From [Mycobacterium] zoologicum (lineage in GTDB: Bacteria; Actinomycetota; Actinomycetes; Mycobacteriales; Mycobacteriaceae): a stretch of DNA of 64,000 nucleotides. Each line of letters begins with the position of its first letter. The first letter of the stretch is position 1. The DNA is taken from assembly GCF_020172665.1 (NCBI RefSeq), contig NZ_CP083985.1:215490-279489 (forward strand). Direction: 5' to 3'. Under the pieces are notes generated by a model, which ran no database searches, was not told the DNA's origin, and saw nothing but the letters and a program-made list of their open reading frames with translations. Shown in pieces: positions 1 through 8,332 of the stretch. The position numbers were made by a program, and so were the translations under genes.

Positions 1-511
1 TGCCCAGCCGCGCCGCCAACATGTCGCGCGCCGCAAGCAGGCTGATCTTCGCGGTGGTCAGCGGCGGGATGGTCCGCGCCGAGGCGATCCCGTCGGTGAA
101 GGGGCACTGCGCCACCACCGCGGCCACCGGCAGCCTCGCCGCGGTGGCGATCACGTGTCCGCCGCCGAACGAGGTGCCCCACAAGCCGATGCGGGCCGGG
201 TCCACACCGGCGACGGTGTGCGCGAAATCGACCGCGGCGGCCCAGTCCGCCAACTGCATGTTCACATCCAGCAGCTGGCGCGGGGCGCCCCCGCTGTCCC
301 CGAAGTTTCGGTAGTCGAACACCAGGCAGGCGTAGCCGGCGGCGGCGAACCGCTCGGCGTAGGCGTCCAGGCGCATGGTGCGCACCGCGCCCAGACCGTG
401 CGCCATCACCAGCAGCGGTGCGCCGCGCGGACCCACCTCCTCGGGCCGGTACAGCCAGGCGCTGACGCGGTCGGCGCCGGAGGGGAAGGTGACGTCTTCG
501 CGGGTGGCCAT
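1..511 (-). CDS. alpha/beta hydrolase, 3'-truncated by window edge
   Basis: This minus-strand reading frame runs off the left edge, so only about 170 N-terminal residues are present. They show an alpha/beta-hydrolase core: an oxyanion-hole region MAHGLGA near residue 37, the strand FDYRNFGDSGG, and a nucleophile elbow GTSFGGG near residue 120 with Ser as the expected nucleophile. The Asp and His of the triad would lie outside the window. The pattern is that of dienelactone-hydrolase or peptidase-S15-like serine hydrolases; the substrate cannot be inferred. The ATG at 511 is the first start in this frame after the divergent spacer of about 37 bp to the FAD oxidase. Confidence 0.8.
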   Translation of the reverse strand, partial: MATREDVTFPSGADRVSAWLYRPEEVGPRGAPLLVMAHGLGAVRTMRLDAYAERFAAAGYACLVFDYRNFGDSGGAPRQLLDVNMQLADWAAAVDFAHTVAGVDPARIGLWGTSFGGGHVIATAARLPVAAVVAQCPFTDGIASARTIPPLTTAKISLLAARDMLAARLG

Positions 512-548
512 GATCAAAAGGTAGCGCGTCATGTGATAGACCGACTGT

Positions 549-1913
549 ATGACCGGGTCCGCGATCGCCAGCCTGCTCGCCGGCCTGGCGCAGGTGGTGG
601 GGGCCGGCCAGATCACCGACGATCCCGACGTGTTGGCCGGGCGCAGCGTCGACCACACCGGGCGGTATTCGGGCCGGGCCACCGCGCTGGTGCGGCCCGG
701 ATCGGCCGATGAGGTGGCCGCGGTGCTGCGGCTCTGCCGGGACGCCGGGGCGCACGTCACCGTGCAGGGTGGCCGGACCTCGCTGGTGGCCGGCACGGTA
801 CCCGAATACGACGACGTGCTGCTGTCCACCGAGCGGCTCAACACCGTCGGCGCCGTCGACACGACAGAGCGCCGGGTGAGCGCCGGGGCGGGTGCCACCC
901 TGGCGGTGGTGCAGCAGGCGGCGGCCGCGGCCGGCCTGGTGTTCGGGGTGGACCTGACCGCCCGCGACACCGCCACCGTCGGCGGCATGGCCTCGACGAA
1001 CGCCGGCGGCCTGCACACCGTGCACTACGGCAACATGGGCGAACAGATCCTCGGTCTCGAGGTCGCGTTGCCGGACGGCACGCTGCTGCACCGGCACTCC
1101 GCGGTGCGCGCCGACAACACCGGCTACGACCTGCCGGCGCTGTTCGTCGGCGCCGAGGGCACCCTGGGGGTGATCACCGGCGTGGATCTGCGGCTGCGGC
1201 CCGCCCCGGCGCATCGGGCCACGGCGGTCTGCGGGTTCGCCGACCTGGACGCGCTGGTGGTTACGGCGAGGGTCTTCCGCGACCTGGACGGCGTCGCGGC
1301 CCTGGAGCTGATCGACGCCCGGGTGACGGCGCTGACCGGCGAGCGGCTCGGGGTGCCCGCCCCGGTGGCCGGCGACTGGCTGCTGCTGGTCGAGCTGACC
1401 GGTGACACCGACCAGACCGATCGCCTCGCCGAGCGACTGGAGCAGGTGGCGGGGTGTACCGAGCCGGCGGTCGGGATAGACGGTGCCACCAGCGGCCGGC
1501 TGTGGCGGGTGCGCGAGGCGGTGGCCGAGGTGCTCGGGGCGTTCGGCCCGCCGCTGAAGTTCGACGTGGCGCTGCCACTGGCGACGGTGGCCCGGTTCGC
1601 CGCCGCGGCCACCGTGCTGGTGGGCCGGCACGCGCCCGATGCGCTGCCGGTGCTGTTCGGCCACATCGGCGAGGGCAACCTGCACCTCAACGTGCTGCGG
1701 TGCCCCGCGGACGCCGAACCGGGGCTGTACGCGGCGATGATGGAGCTGATCGCCGACTGCGGCGGCAACGTCAGCTCGGAGCACGGGGTGGGCAGTCGCA
1801 AACGGGCCTACCTGTCGATGTCACGCGGGCCGGGCGATATCGCGGCGATGCGGGTGGTCAAGGCGGCTTTCGATCCGACCGGGTATCTCAACGCGGCCGT
1901 GCTGTTCGGCTGA
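549..1913 (+). CDS. FAD-binding oxidase, D-2-hydroxyacid dehydrogenase/GlcD type (Rv0161-like)
   Basis: A 454-residue flavoprotein of the PCMH/FAD-linked oxidase family. The N-terminal half carries the FAD-binding fold with the phosphate-binding stretch GGRTSLVAG (about residues 74-82) and a glycine-rich segment near GGMASTNAGG. The C-terminal half is the FAD-oxidase C domain with HIGEGNLHLNV and EHGVGSRKR, which in relatives such as D-lactate and D-2-hydroxyglutarate dehydrogenases line the substrate and metal site. It probably oxidises a D-2-hydroxyacid in the cytoplasm; the substrate is unknown. Length, orientation and its place before adhE1-type genes match M. tuberculosis Rv0161. Here a block of about 8.9 kb separates it from adhE1. 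Confidence 0.85.
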   Translation: MTGSAIASLLAGLAQVVGAGQITDDPDVLAGRSVDHTGRYSGRATALVRPGSADEVAAVLRLCRDAGAHVTVQGGRTSLVAGTVPEYDDVLLSTERLNTVGAVDTTERRVSAGAGATLAVVQQAAAAAGLVFGVDLTARDTATVGGMASTNAGGLHTVHYGNMGEQILGLEVALPDGTLLHRHSAVRADNTGYDLPALFVGAEGTLGVITGVDLRLRPAPAHRATAVCGFADLDALVVTARVFRDLDGVAALELIDARVTALTGERLGVPAPVAGDWLLLVELTGDTDQTDRLAERLEQVAGCTEPAVGIDGATSGRLWRVREAVAEVLGAFGPPLKFDVALPLATVARFAAAATVLVGRHAPDALPVLFGHIGEGNLHLNVLRCPADAEPGLYAAMMELIADCGGNVSSEHGVGSRKRAYLSMSRGPGDIAAMRVVKAAFDPTGYLNAAVLFG

Positions 1914-1935
1914 GCCGATGGCGACGACCCGCCGC

Positions 1936-2466
1936 TCAGCGGTGTTTGATGCCGACGGCCTGGCGTAGCTGGGCCAGGAACTGATCCGAGTCGTCGCTGC
2001 GGATGATGTAGTGCGAGATGGCGATCCGGATCGCGGCGGCGGCCTTCACCGCGGCGTCGGGCCCGGACAGCATCCGCTGCAGCCCCTCACGCATCGGGGC
2101 GATGATCCGGGCGAAGTCGGTCAGCACGTGCTTGGGCTCAATGTCGATCATCCGCACACCGGTCGACGAATGCTGGTAGTCGACAATGAAACGCAGTGCG
2201 GCATCCAGCTTTTCGGCACCTTTCAGCCCCTCGGTGGCGCGGCTCAGGCCGCTGTCGAAGGTGTGCCGCTCGTAGCGGGAGAACGCCGTGATGAGCTCCT
2301 CTTTCGACGGAAACCACCGATACAGCGTCGGCCGCGACACCCCGGCCTGGGAGGCGACCTCGGACAGGCTGAGCTTGGTCATGCCGTTGCGGCCGAGCAC
2401 CTCGGCGGTGGCCGCGAGAATCCGCTGCCGGGTCGAGTTGTCGAGTTCGTCCACGCTTTCGGTCAT
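1936..2466 (-). CDS. TetR-family transcriptional repressor
   Basis: A 176-residue TetR-type regulator. Residues about 10-55 form the DNA-binding domain: ILAATAEVLGRNG, then a helix-turn-helix with LSLSEVASQAGVSRPTLYRWF and PSKEELI. The C-terminal ligand domain is divergent, as usual. The start chosen is the ATG at 2466, whose ATGA overlaps the stop of the upstream thioesterase-like gene; the frame stays open upstream, but that would run far into the other gene. It is last in a three-gene operon (SMP-30, TesB-like, TetR), so it probably controls its own expression through the operator at 4175-4198. Its ligand is probably a substrate or CoA intermediate of the neighbouring pathway; that is inference. 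Confidence 0.9.
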   Translation of the reverse strand: MTESVDELDNSTRQRILAATAEVLGRNGMTKLSLSEVASQAGVSRPTLYRWFPSKEELITAFSRYERHTFDSGLSRATEGLKGAEKLDAALRFIVDYQHSSTGVRMIDIEPKHVLTDFARIIAPMREGLQRMLSGPDAAVKAAAAIRIAISHYIIRSDDSDQFLAQLRQAVGIKHR

Positions 2467-3278
2467 TTCGGCTCCCGTCGGCGCACCAGCACCGACTGCT
2501 GGATGGCCGCCACCGCGCCGCGCTCGTCGAACAGCGTACCGATGGTGGCCCCGATGCCGTCCGGGCCGTAGTTGGTCTGGGCGCGGATCCCGATCCACTC
2601 GCCGTCGGGAATCCGGTGCAGGTGCACCACCAGGTCGGTGTTGAGGAATGTCCACTTGGTGATGTCGAGTTTGGTGCCGACACCGTTGGCGTCGTCGGCG
2701 ACCGCGAACAGCCGCTGCAGCGGCGTCATCGACTCACCGGCCACCAGGTGGGCCACCGGCATGATCCAGGCTTCGCCGTCGCCGGGCGCCAGCGGTGTGG
2801 TCAACCACCGCCAGTCCACGCTGTGCACGTAGTTGCGGTCCCAGTTCTGCCGCATGTTCATGGCCCGGGCCTCGCCGACCGGGCGCAGCGGCGGCGCCGA
2901 GGCGTGCTCGATGGCGCCGGTCTCCAGGGTCTGCAGCCGCCAGCCGGTAGCACGGGCGACCGGTCGGGGCGTCTCGTCGGGGCCCGGCGCCAGCAGTTCG
3001 GCGCCGACAAGTTCGATCTGCCGGCCGGTGCGTTCGATCTGGGACCGGACCCACAGCGGGCCCTCGACCGGGACCGGCCCCAGCAGGTCGACCGCGACGC
3101 GGCTCAGCCGGGTGTCGGGGCGGGCGTGTGTGCGTTCCAGCGCCCGCACCAGCAGCGCCGAAACCGGTGCGGCGTGCTGGATCTTCGCCGACCAGGTGCC
3201 GCGGGCCAGGTCGGTGGCGGCGAAACGTTCGCCGTGCGGATCGGCGGCATCCACCAGTTCGTAGTAGGAGTCGGTCAC
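2463..3278 (-). CDS. acyl-CoA thioesterase-like, double-hotdog (TesB superfamily)
   Basis: A 271-residue protein with the layout of TesB-like double-hotdog thioesterases: an N-terminal half with GTWSAKIQHAAPVSALLVRALE and a C-terminal half with TKWTFLNTDLVVHLHR followed by ETxxGPDGIGATIGTLFDERG-type strand-loop segments. Related proteins hydrolyse acyl-CoA esters, but the catalytic Asp/Gln/Thr set cannot be confirmed by eye. It lies 11 bp downstream of the SMP-30 gene and overlaps the TetR gene by 4 bp, so the three are almost certainly one transcript. A second, unrelated-looking TesB homologue lies divergently at 4209-5099, so this cluster has two CoA-ester enzymes. Confidence 0.75.
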   Translation of the reverse strand: MTDSYYELVDAADPHGERFAATDLARGTWSAKIQHAAPVSALLVRALERTHARPDTRLSRVAVDLLGPVPVEGPLWVRSQIERTGRQIELVGAELLAPGPDETPRPVARATGWRLQTLETGAIEHASAPPLRPVGEARAMNMRQNWDRNYVHSVDWRWLTTPLAPGDGEAWIMPVAHLVAGESMTPLQRLFAVADDANGVGTKLDITKWTFLNTDLVVHLHRIPDGEWIGIRAQTNYGPDGIGATIGTLFDERGAVAAIQQSVLVRRREPK

Positions 3279-3289
3279 GAAGTCTCCCT

Positions 3290-4132
3290 TCAGGGCCGCC
3301 CGGCGCCGGGAATCGCCACGGTCACCGTGTCCAACCGGGAGTCGCGGGTCCCGATAAGCCGTTTGGGGTAGGCGTCGGTGCTGGACAACAGGAACAGTGT
3401 GCGGCGTGCGGGCCCGCCCAGCGTGCAGGCGATCGCGGCCCGGTCGCCGACGTCGATGCGGTCGGTGACCTCCCCGCCCTCGGTGATCCGCTCGAACTGG
3501 TGGGCCAGCGTCATCGAGGTCCAGACCCCGCCGGCCGCATCCAGGGTGATGCCGTCCGGCGGACCGTCCAGACCGTCGGCGAAGACCCGGCGATCACTCA
3601 GCGCGCCGTCGCCGCCGATGGTGAATGCGGACAGGCGCCGGCCGATCGACTCGGCGACGATCAGTGTGGCGCCGTCGGGGGTGATCACCATGCCGTTGGG
3701 GAAGTCGAGATCGGCGGCGACGGTGTGGATGCCGCCGTCCGGATCGATCCGCACGATCACCCCGCCGGTGTAGGCCTGCGAGCCGACATAGCAGCGACCG
3801 GCGTCGTCGACGACCATGTCGCCGAGGGCGGCCGGGACGCGGTCGCGCAGATCGGCCACGGTGGTCACCGCCTCGCCGTCGTAGCGCAGCAGCCGGCGGT
3901 CTTCGGCGGAGGCGATCAGCAGCGAACCGTCCGAGGCGAATCCCAGGCCGCTCGGGGTGTGCCCGGGCAGTGCGACGGTGGTCATCGAGCCGTTGAGGGT
4001 GACGCTGTGCACCGCCTCGCCGAGCATGTCGGAGAACCACAGCAGGCCCTCGAACCAGCGCGGGCCCTCCCCGAAGCAGAATCCGCCGGCCAGCGGCGCC
4101 GGATGCGAACTTGCCTCGGCGATGCTCAACAC
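3290..4132 (-). CDS. SMP-30/gluconolactonase/LRE family lactonase
   Basis: A 280-residue six-bladed beta-propeller of the SMP-30/LRE family. Near the N-terminus GFCFGEGPRWFEGLLWFSD supplies the conserved Glu metal ligand. FPNGMVITPDG (mid-protein Asn) and GPPDGITLDAAGGVW (Asp ligand) supply the remaining divalent-metal site residues. Family members hydrolyse lactones or act as gluconolactonases or paraoxonases. It is first in the minus-strand operon ending with the TetR gene; its start is 43 bp from the operator at 4175-4198. In this cluster a lactonase would suit opening of a lactone formed by the P450/dehydrogenase steps; that role is inferred. Confidence 0.85.
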   Translation of the reverse strand: MLSIAEASSHPAPLAGGFCFGEGPRWFEGLLWFSDMLGEAVHSVTLNGSMTTVALPGHTPSGLGFASDGSLLIASAEDRRLLRYDGEAVTTVADLRDRVPAALGDMVVDDAGRCYVGSQAYTGGVIVRIDPDGGIHTVAADLDFPNGMVITPDGATLIVAESIGRRLSAFTIGGDGALSDRRVFADGLDGPPDGITLDAAGGVWTSMTLAHQFERITEGGEVTDRIDVGDRAAIACTLGGPARRTLFLLSSTDAYPKRLIGTRDSRLDTVTVAIPGAGRP

Positions 4133-4174
4133 GGTCGCCCTCCTGTGTCCGTCGCGCGCGCGACCAGGCCTACT

Positions 4175-4198
4175 TTACAAAACATGTCCGAAATGTCA
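4175..4198. promoter_or_regulatory. candidate TetR operator, copy 1
   Basis: A 24-bp element with outer arms TTACA and TGTCA and a shared core GTCCGAAA. It lies in the 76-bp divergent spacer between the SMP-30 and TesB genes. Its right edge is 10 bases short of the ATG at 4209 and overlaps a possible -10 (CACGCT, 4197-4202). A near copy stands at 5808-5831 in the same position relative to its gene. Assignment to the TetR protein at 1936-2466 is inference from proximity and symmetry. Confidence 0.6.
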
Positions 4199-4208
4199 CG
4201 CTCGCCGA

Positions 4209-5099
4209 ATGGTTCAACCCACTGAGATCTCCCCGGCCACACCGTGGTCGGTCAGCGGCCTGCTCGATCTGTTCGAGGTAACCCCGGACGGCCCCGACCG
4301 GTTCATCGGGCAGACCGGCCTTGCCGGCGACGACGAGCGCCAGGTGGTCGAAGGCACGCAGCTGCTGGCGCAGGCCATCGTGGGTGCGGCAAAACGCTTC
4401 GCGGACAAGTCGATCCGCTCGGTACACGCCGTGTTCGCCCGCGCGGTGATGGTGGGTCCGCCCGCGGAATACACCGTCGACGTGGTCAACGAAGGGCGCT
4501 CGACGGCCACCGCGGTCATCGCGGTGCTGCAGAACGGGCGGCGCTGCGCGACGATCACGGTGCTCGCCGACGTCCCGTCCGACGACGTCATCACCCATCA
4601 CCTGCCGCGGGCGGACGTCGCCTCGCCGGCGGAGTCCAACCACTGCGAGATGCCGATGACCGGACGCGATGTGCGCCTGGTCGACGTCGTGGACGTCAAC
4701 AGCCCCGACGAGGTGGGGCCGCCGGAGCTCTACGCCTGGCTGCGCTACGACCCGATTCCCAGCCGCGACGATCTCGCCAAGGCGCTGATCGCGTATTTCA
4801 CCGGCCACCTGGGTATTTCGACGACGATGCGCGCCCACGCCGGCATCGGCACCAGCCAATCGCATCTGACCGTGTCCACCGCACCGATGACCGTCATGGT
4901 CAGTTTCCACGAGCCGGTGCGTTGGGACGGCTGGATCCTCTACGGCCATGAGAGCACCCAGGTGGGCGCCGGCATGTCCTATGTGCGGGGCACCGTGCAC
5001 ACCGAGCAGGGTGAGCTGCTCGCCTCCTTCGCCCAGGACGGGCTGATCCGCCCGCTGCGCACCAGCGACAACAAGATCGCCGAGCAGAACCGGATCTAG
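4209..5099 (+). CDS. acyl-CoA thioesterase II (TesB-like)
   Basis: A 296-residue TesB-type acyl-CoA thioesterase. The N-terminal hotdog begins LLDLFEVTPDGPDRFIGQ and contains GTQLLAQAIVGAAKRF; the C-terminal hotdog contains LIAYFTGHLGI, then a strand with TVMVSFHEPVRWDGWILY and SYVRGTVHTEQGELLASFAQDGLIR, all typical of TesB/acyl-CoA thioesterase 2. The frame is open further upstream, but the ATG at 4209 is chosen because a promoter/operator unit lies directly before it. It is divergent from the SMP-30 operon, and its stop overlaps that of the DUF427 gene by 4 bp (CTAG). Likely role: release of free acids or recycling of CoA within the cluster. Confidence 0.85.
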   Translation: MVQPTEISPATPWSVSGLLDLFEVTPDGPDRFIGQTGLAGDDERQVVEGTQLLAQAIVGAAKRFADKSIRSVHAVFARAVMVGPPAEYTVDVVNEGRSTATAVIAVLQNGRRCATITVLADVPSDDVITHHLPRADVASPAESNHCEMPMTGRDVRLVDVVDVNSPDEVGPPELYAWLRYDPIPSRDDLAKALIAYFTGHLGISTTMRAHAGIGTSQSHLTVSTAPMTVMVSFHEPVRWDGWILYGHESTQVGAGMSYVRGTVHTEQGELLASFAQDGLIRPLRTSDNKIAEQNRI

Positions 5100-5767
5100 G
5101 GCAGTTCGGCGAACCCCTCGACACGGGTCAGATCGAAGCTGAAAAACCCTGCGATGGGCGAACTCTCCGGCAGCGGTTCCGGGTAGCTCCAGGCGACGTC
5201 GGTGACCACCGTGTCTCCGACGACCGCCGACCAGTAGCTGGCGTACCCCTTGTAGTTGCAGTAGGTCGACGTCGTCGACGGCGCCAAAAGGTCGGTGCGG
5301 ACGTGGCCGGGGGCGACGTAGAGCCGCGCCGGCAGCGACGTCTCGAACACGATCACCGTGTCGTCGGTGTCCACCAGGTCCGCCCCGGCGACCGTGACGC
5401 GCAGCGCGCGCTTGGTGGGCCGGCAGTCCACGCGGTGATACGGGTTGGGCGGGTAGTGCACCAGCCGCCGGCCCTCTTCGAGCCAGCCGTCCACGGCGTC
5501 CCAGGGCACCTGGACGTACCCGGGCGCCTCCGGCACGGGTTGGTGCGGCAGGTCGCCGACGGCACCGGCGGGAAAGGCGTAGGACAGCGGCTGATGTGTG
5601 CGATGCACCAGCAGTGCGCGTTCGGTGTCGATCACCGTGCGGTCGCCTCGGATCGCCTGCACGCGGCGGGGATGCGGTTCGACATAGACCAGGTCTCCGG
5701 TGACCTCCGGGTAGATCCGGCCGGCCCGGTGTTCCGACAGCGGGCCCTGGCCTGCGACCAGACTCAA
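5096..5767 (-). CDS. DUF427 domain protein
   Basis: A 223-residue protein with two DUF427-like stretches, the second most clearly as RALRVTVAGADLVDTDDTVIVFET followed by STYCNYKGYASYWS, the family's signature with its conserved Cys and Tyr/Lys. DUF427 proteins are small beta-rich proteins of unproven function, common in actinobacteria. The start is a TTG at 5767, supported by GGAGG nine bases upstream; a nearby GTG is out of frame. It is divergent from the six-gene operon at 5842, with the operator at 5808-5831 in the shared spacer, so it is probably in the same regulon. No enzymatic role can be assigned. Confidence 0.8.
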   Translation of the reverse strand: MSLVAGQGPLSEHRAGRIYPEVTGDLVYVEPHPRRVQAIRGDRTVIDTERALLVHRTHQPLSYAFPAGAVGDLPHQPVPEAPGYVQVPWDAVDGWLEEGRRLVHYPPNPYHRVDCRPTKRALRVTVAGADLVDTDDTVIVFETSLPARLYVAPGHVRTDLLAPSTTSTYCNYKGYASYWSAVVGDTVVTDVAWSYPEPLPESSPIAGFFSFDLTRVEGFAELP

Positions 5768-5807
5768 CTCGGGTCACCTCCCTCGCGTCACTCGTCCCGA
5801 CGTACCT

Positions 5808-5831
5808 TTACAAACTAGTCCGAAAATGTAA
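5808..5831. promoter_or_regulatory. candidate TetR operator, copy 2, overlapping a leaderless promoter
   Basis: A 24-bp element with perfect arms TTACA and TGTAA and the core GTCCGAAAA, nearly identical to 4175-4198. It overlaps the -10 hexamer TAATAT (5829-5834). Seven bases after that hexamer comes the ATG at 5842, so the mRNA is probably leaderless. A repressor bound here would block polymerase directly. Its distance to the ATG equals that of copy 1. Confidence 0.65.
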
Positions 5832-5841
5832 TATTTCCCAG

Positions 5842-6390
5842 ATGCCGAACAGCGCCAATGCCGTGCAGGTTCCCGACCTCTTCCCGGACCCCCACCTGCG
5901 CTATCGCCTGAACGTCATCGCCCTCGACGTCGCCGGCCTGGTCGCGGCGGCGGGCGGATGGCTGTATCACCGAGTGGCCACCGGCTGGGACGTGACCGTT
6001 GCGGTACCCGACTCCCAGGATCTGCGGCCACTGCAGATCCTCGGCGTCACCACAGCGGACCTGGAGGCCGGGCTGTGCGCACCGGAAGGCGCGGCCGGAC
6101 AGTGCCTGGCCGTCGTCGCCGACGCCGTGGTCACCGACGCCCGGATCAGCCACCGGGTGCAGGCCGCGTTGCGGCACAGCCTGACCGAGGTGGTGGTCTG
6201 GGGCCACAGCTGGCCGATGGACCACCGGCTCAACCACGTTCGGCATCTGCCCACCGCGGCGGGTCGGGCCTTCAAACGGCAGGCCCTGCTGGCCGCCAAG
6301 ACCGACGCCGGGGTAGTCGGTCCGGAGTTGTTCCTCAGCGACCAAAAGCACAGCCTGCCAACCGATTCCGACCTGGTGCCGGTCGACTGA
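5842..6390 (+). CDS. conserved protein of unknown function, first gene of P450 operon
   Basis: A 182-residue cytoplasmic-looking protein without signal peptide or obvious membrane segment, although VIALDVAGLVAAAGGWL near residue 25 is hydrophobic. I do not recognise a family. Features visible are VAVPDSQDLRPLQILGV, a central segment with VVADAVVTDARISHRV and a late His-rich stretch WGHSWPMDHRLNHVRHL. It opens a tightly packed six-gene operon; its TGA overlaps the ATG of the NIPSNAP gene, so translation is likely coupled. It may be a partner of the NIPSNAP protein or of the P450, but nothing in the sequence proves this. Confidence 0.7.
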   Translation: MPNSANAVQVPDLFPDPHLRYRLNVIALDVAGLVAAAGGWLYHRVATGWDVTVAVPDSQDLRPLQILGVTTADLEAGLCAPEGAAGQCLAVVADAVVTDARISHRVQAALRHSLTEVVVWGHSWPMDHRLNHVRHLPTAAGRAFKRQALLAAKTDAGVVGPELFLSDQKHSLPTDSDLVPVD

Positions 6391-7106
6391 TGCGCAAATA
6401 CCACGCCCATACCCTGCTGTACCTGCACGAAACCATCGACCTGGGCCGCGGGCAGGCCGACGACTTCACCACCGCCTTCACGCGGATCTACCAGCCGATG
6501 ATGACCGAACTGGGTGCCCGGCTGTTCGCGCTGTGGGAGACCACCGCCTACAACGGGCACTGGCCGCAGGTCACCATCATCTGGGAGATCGACAGCTTCG
6601 CCGACTACGCCCGGATCGGTCGGGCCCATGCCCGCGCCGGCAGCCACGCCACCCCCGCCGCCGAATGGAAGGCCTACCTCGCCGGCGTCGGCGCATCGGG
6701 AGAGGGCCGCATCATGTACCCCGGCCCGCACAACAAGACGCTGGCCCAGCTGCGCGCCGACGGCTTCGACGCCACCGTGGTGATCCAGGAGATCATGCAG
6801 ACCAAACCCGGCCGCCAGGACGACTACATCCGGGAGCTGGAGCGGCTGTATGTGCCGTGGTCCGAGCGCACCGGCAAACGCTGGCTGGGCTCCTTCACCA
6901 CCACGTTCCGTTTCAACGAGGTGATCCACTACTGGGCACTCGACGGCGGCTGGGACTGCTTCGAACAGCACTACCCGTCGTGGAAGGACCAACCGCCGGC
7001 CGAGATCGTGACCTGGATGAGCGTGGCGCCGGCCCTGCGCGACGGCTGGGAGGACTCCATCCTCGAGGCCCTGGCGCCCTCACCGCTGCAGGGCGGACCC
7101 GCGTGA
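6390..7106 (+). CDS. NIPSNAP-family protein
   Basis: A 238-residue protein with two ferredoxin-like repeats typical of the NIPSNAP/dimeric alpha-beta barrel superfamily. The first starts YHAHTLLYLHETIDLGRGQ with a Trp-rich strand WPQVTIIWEIDSFADYARI; the second starts VVIQEIMQTKPGRQDDYIRELE and ends with FNEVIHYWALDGGWDCFEQHY. Bacterial NIPSNAP proteins often sit in catabolic clusters and are thought to bind small hydrophobic ligands or act in ring modification; their chemistry is mostly unproven. The start overlaps the previous stop, and its own stop overlaps the P450 GTG (GTGA), so the three genes are translationally linked. Confidence 0.8.
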   Translation: MRKYHAHTLLYLHETIDLGRGQADDFTTAFTRIYQPMMTELGARLFALWETTAYNGHWPQVTIIWEIDSFADYARIGRAHARAGSHATPAAEWKAYLAGVGASGEGRIMYPGPHNKTLAQLRADGFDATVVIQEIMQTKPGRQDDYIRELERLYVPWSERTGKRWLGSFTTTFRFNEVIHYWALDGGWDCFEQHYPSWKDQPPAEIVTWMSVAPALRDGWEDSILEALAPSPLQGGPA

Positions 7107-8329
7107 AAACGGTTGCGGAGCACGATTTCACCTACGACCCGTTCGACCCGGCGGTGATGGCCGACCCGCTGCCGTACTACCGGGTGCTGCGCGACGAGCA
7201 TCCGGTGTACTACGTGCCGAAATGGGATCTGTACGCGCTGTCGCGTTTCGACGACATCTGGGACGTGCTGGCCGTCAGCGACGGCACCTTCGTGGCCTCG
7301 GAGGGCACCCTGCCCGCGGCGAATGTGCTGGCGCAGCACAACACCGGTCCGGTGGCGGACCCGCCGCTGCACCCGCTGCCGTTCCACGCAGTGTTCGACA
7401 AGCCGATCTACGACGACATCCGCCGGCTGCAGTCCCCGCCGTTTCGGCCCCGGTCGGTCAGCGACTGGACCGACCGGGTCCGCGAGTTGGCCAACCGGCG
7501 GCTCGACGAACTGCTGCCGCAGGGCCGCTTCGATTTGACCTGTGACTACGGTGGCGTGGTGGTAGCGCAGGTGGTGTGCGAACTCCTCGGTATACCAATC
7601 GAATTCGCTCCCGAGGTGCTGGCATCGGTGAACGCCGGCAGCCTCGCCGCAGCTGGCGTCGGGGTGGACACCGCGGCGGCGCGGCCCAACTATCTGGACT
7701 ACCTGGTACCCGCCGTGCAACGCAGGCGTGTCGCAGCCGACGGTGAACTCTCGATCGTCGACGGGATGCTGCGCTACCGGCTGCCCGACGGCAGCGCGCT
7801 CGACGACGTCGAGGCGGCCACCCAGCTGCTGTGCATCTTCATCGGCGGTACCGAGACGGTGCCCAAGATCGTCGCGCACGGGCTGTGGGAACTGGCCGGC
7901 CGTCCCGACCAGCTCGCCGCGGTGCGCGCCGACCCGGCCACCCGGGTGCCGCAGGCCTGCGACGAGATGATCCGCTACTGCGCACCGGCGCAATGGTTCG
8001 CACGCACCGCCCGCAAGCCATACACGTTGCACGGCACCACCATCGAGCCCGGACAGCGCATCATCACGCTGCTGGCCTCGGCCAGCCGCGACGAACGCCA
8101 GTACCCCGACCCCGACTCCTTCATCTGGGACCGGCCGATCAAACGCTCCTTGGCCTTCGGGCGCGGTCAGCACTTCTGCATCGGCTACCACCTGGCGCGC
8201 CTGGAAGTCACTGTGCTGGTGCAGGAATGGCTGCGCCGGGTGGGGGAGTACCGGATCGTCGCCGACGACGCGACCCGGTTGCCGTCCAGTTTCCAGTGGG
8301 GCTGGAACAACATTCCGGTGGAGGTCTGA
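7103..8329 (+). CDS. cytochrome P450 monooxygenase
   Basis: A 408-residue class I-type soluble P450. The heme loop FGRGQHFCIG places the thiolate Cys near residue 359; the I-helix oxygen-activation motif GGTET is at about 248-252; the K-helix ExxR is Glu288-Arg291 in DEMIRYCAP. The usual C-helix HxxxR motif is not obvious (DKPIYDDIRRL instead), which is unusual and may affect heme-propionate contacts. No ferredoxin or ferredoxin reductase gene is nearby, so redox partners must come from elsewhere. It probably performs the first hydroxylation in the pathway encoded by this operon. The GTG start at 7103 overlaps the NIPSNAP stop. Confidence 0.93.
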   Translation: MKTVAEHDFTYDPFDPAVMADPLPYYRVLRDEHPVYYVPKWDLYALSRFDDIWDVLAVSDGTFVASEGTLPAANVLAQHNTGPVADPPLHPLPFHAVFDKPIYDDIRRLQSPPFRPRSVSDWTDRVRELANRRLDELLPQGRFDLTCDYGGVVVAQVVCELLGIPIEFAPEVLASVNAGSLAAAGVGVDTAAARPNYLDYLVPAVQRRRVAADGELSIVDGMLRYRLPDGSALDDVEAATQLLCIFIGGTETVPKIVAHGLWELAGRPDQLAAVRADPATRVPQACDEMIRYCAPAQWFARTARKPYTLHGTTIEPGQRIITLLASASRDERQYPDPDSFIWDRPIKRSLAFGRGQHFCIGYHLARLEVTVLVQEWLRRVGEYRIVADDATRLPSSFQWGWNNIPVEV

Positions 8330-8332
8330 GCC

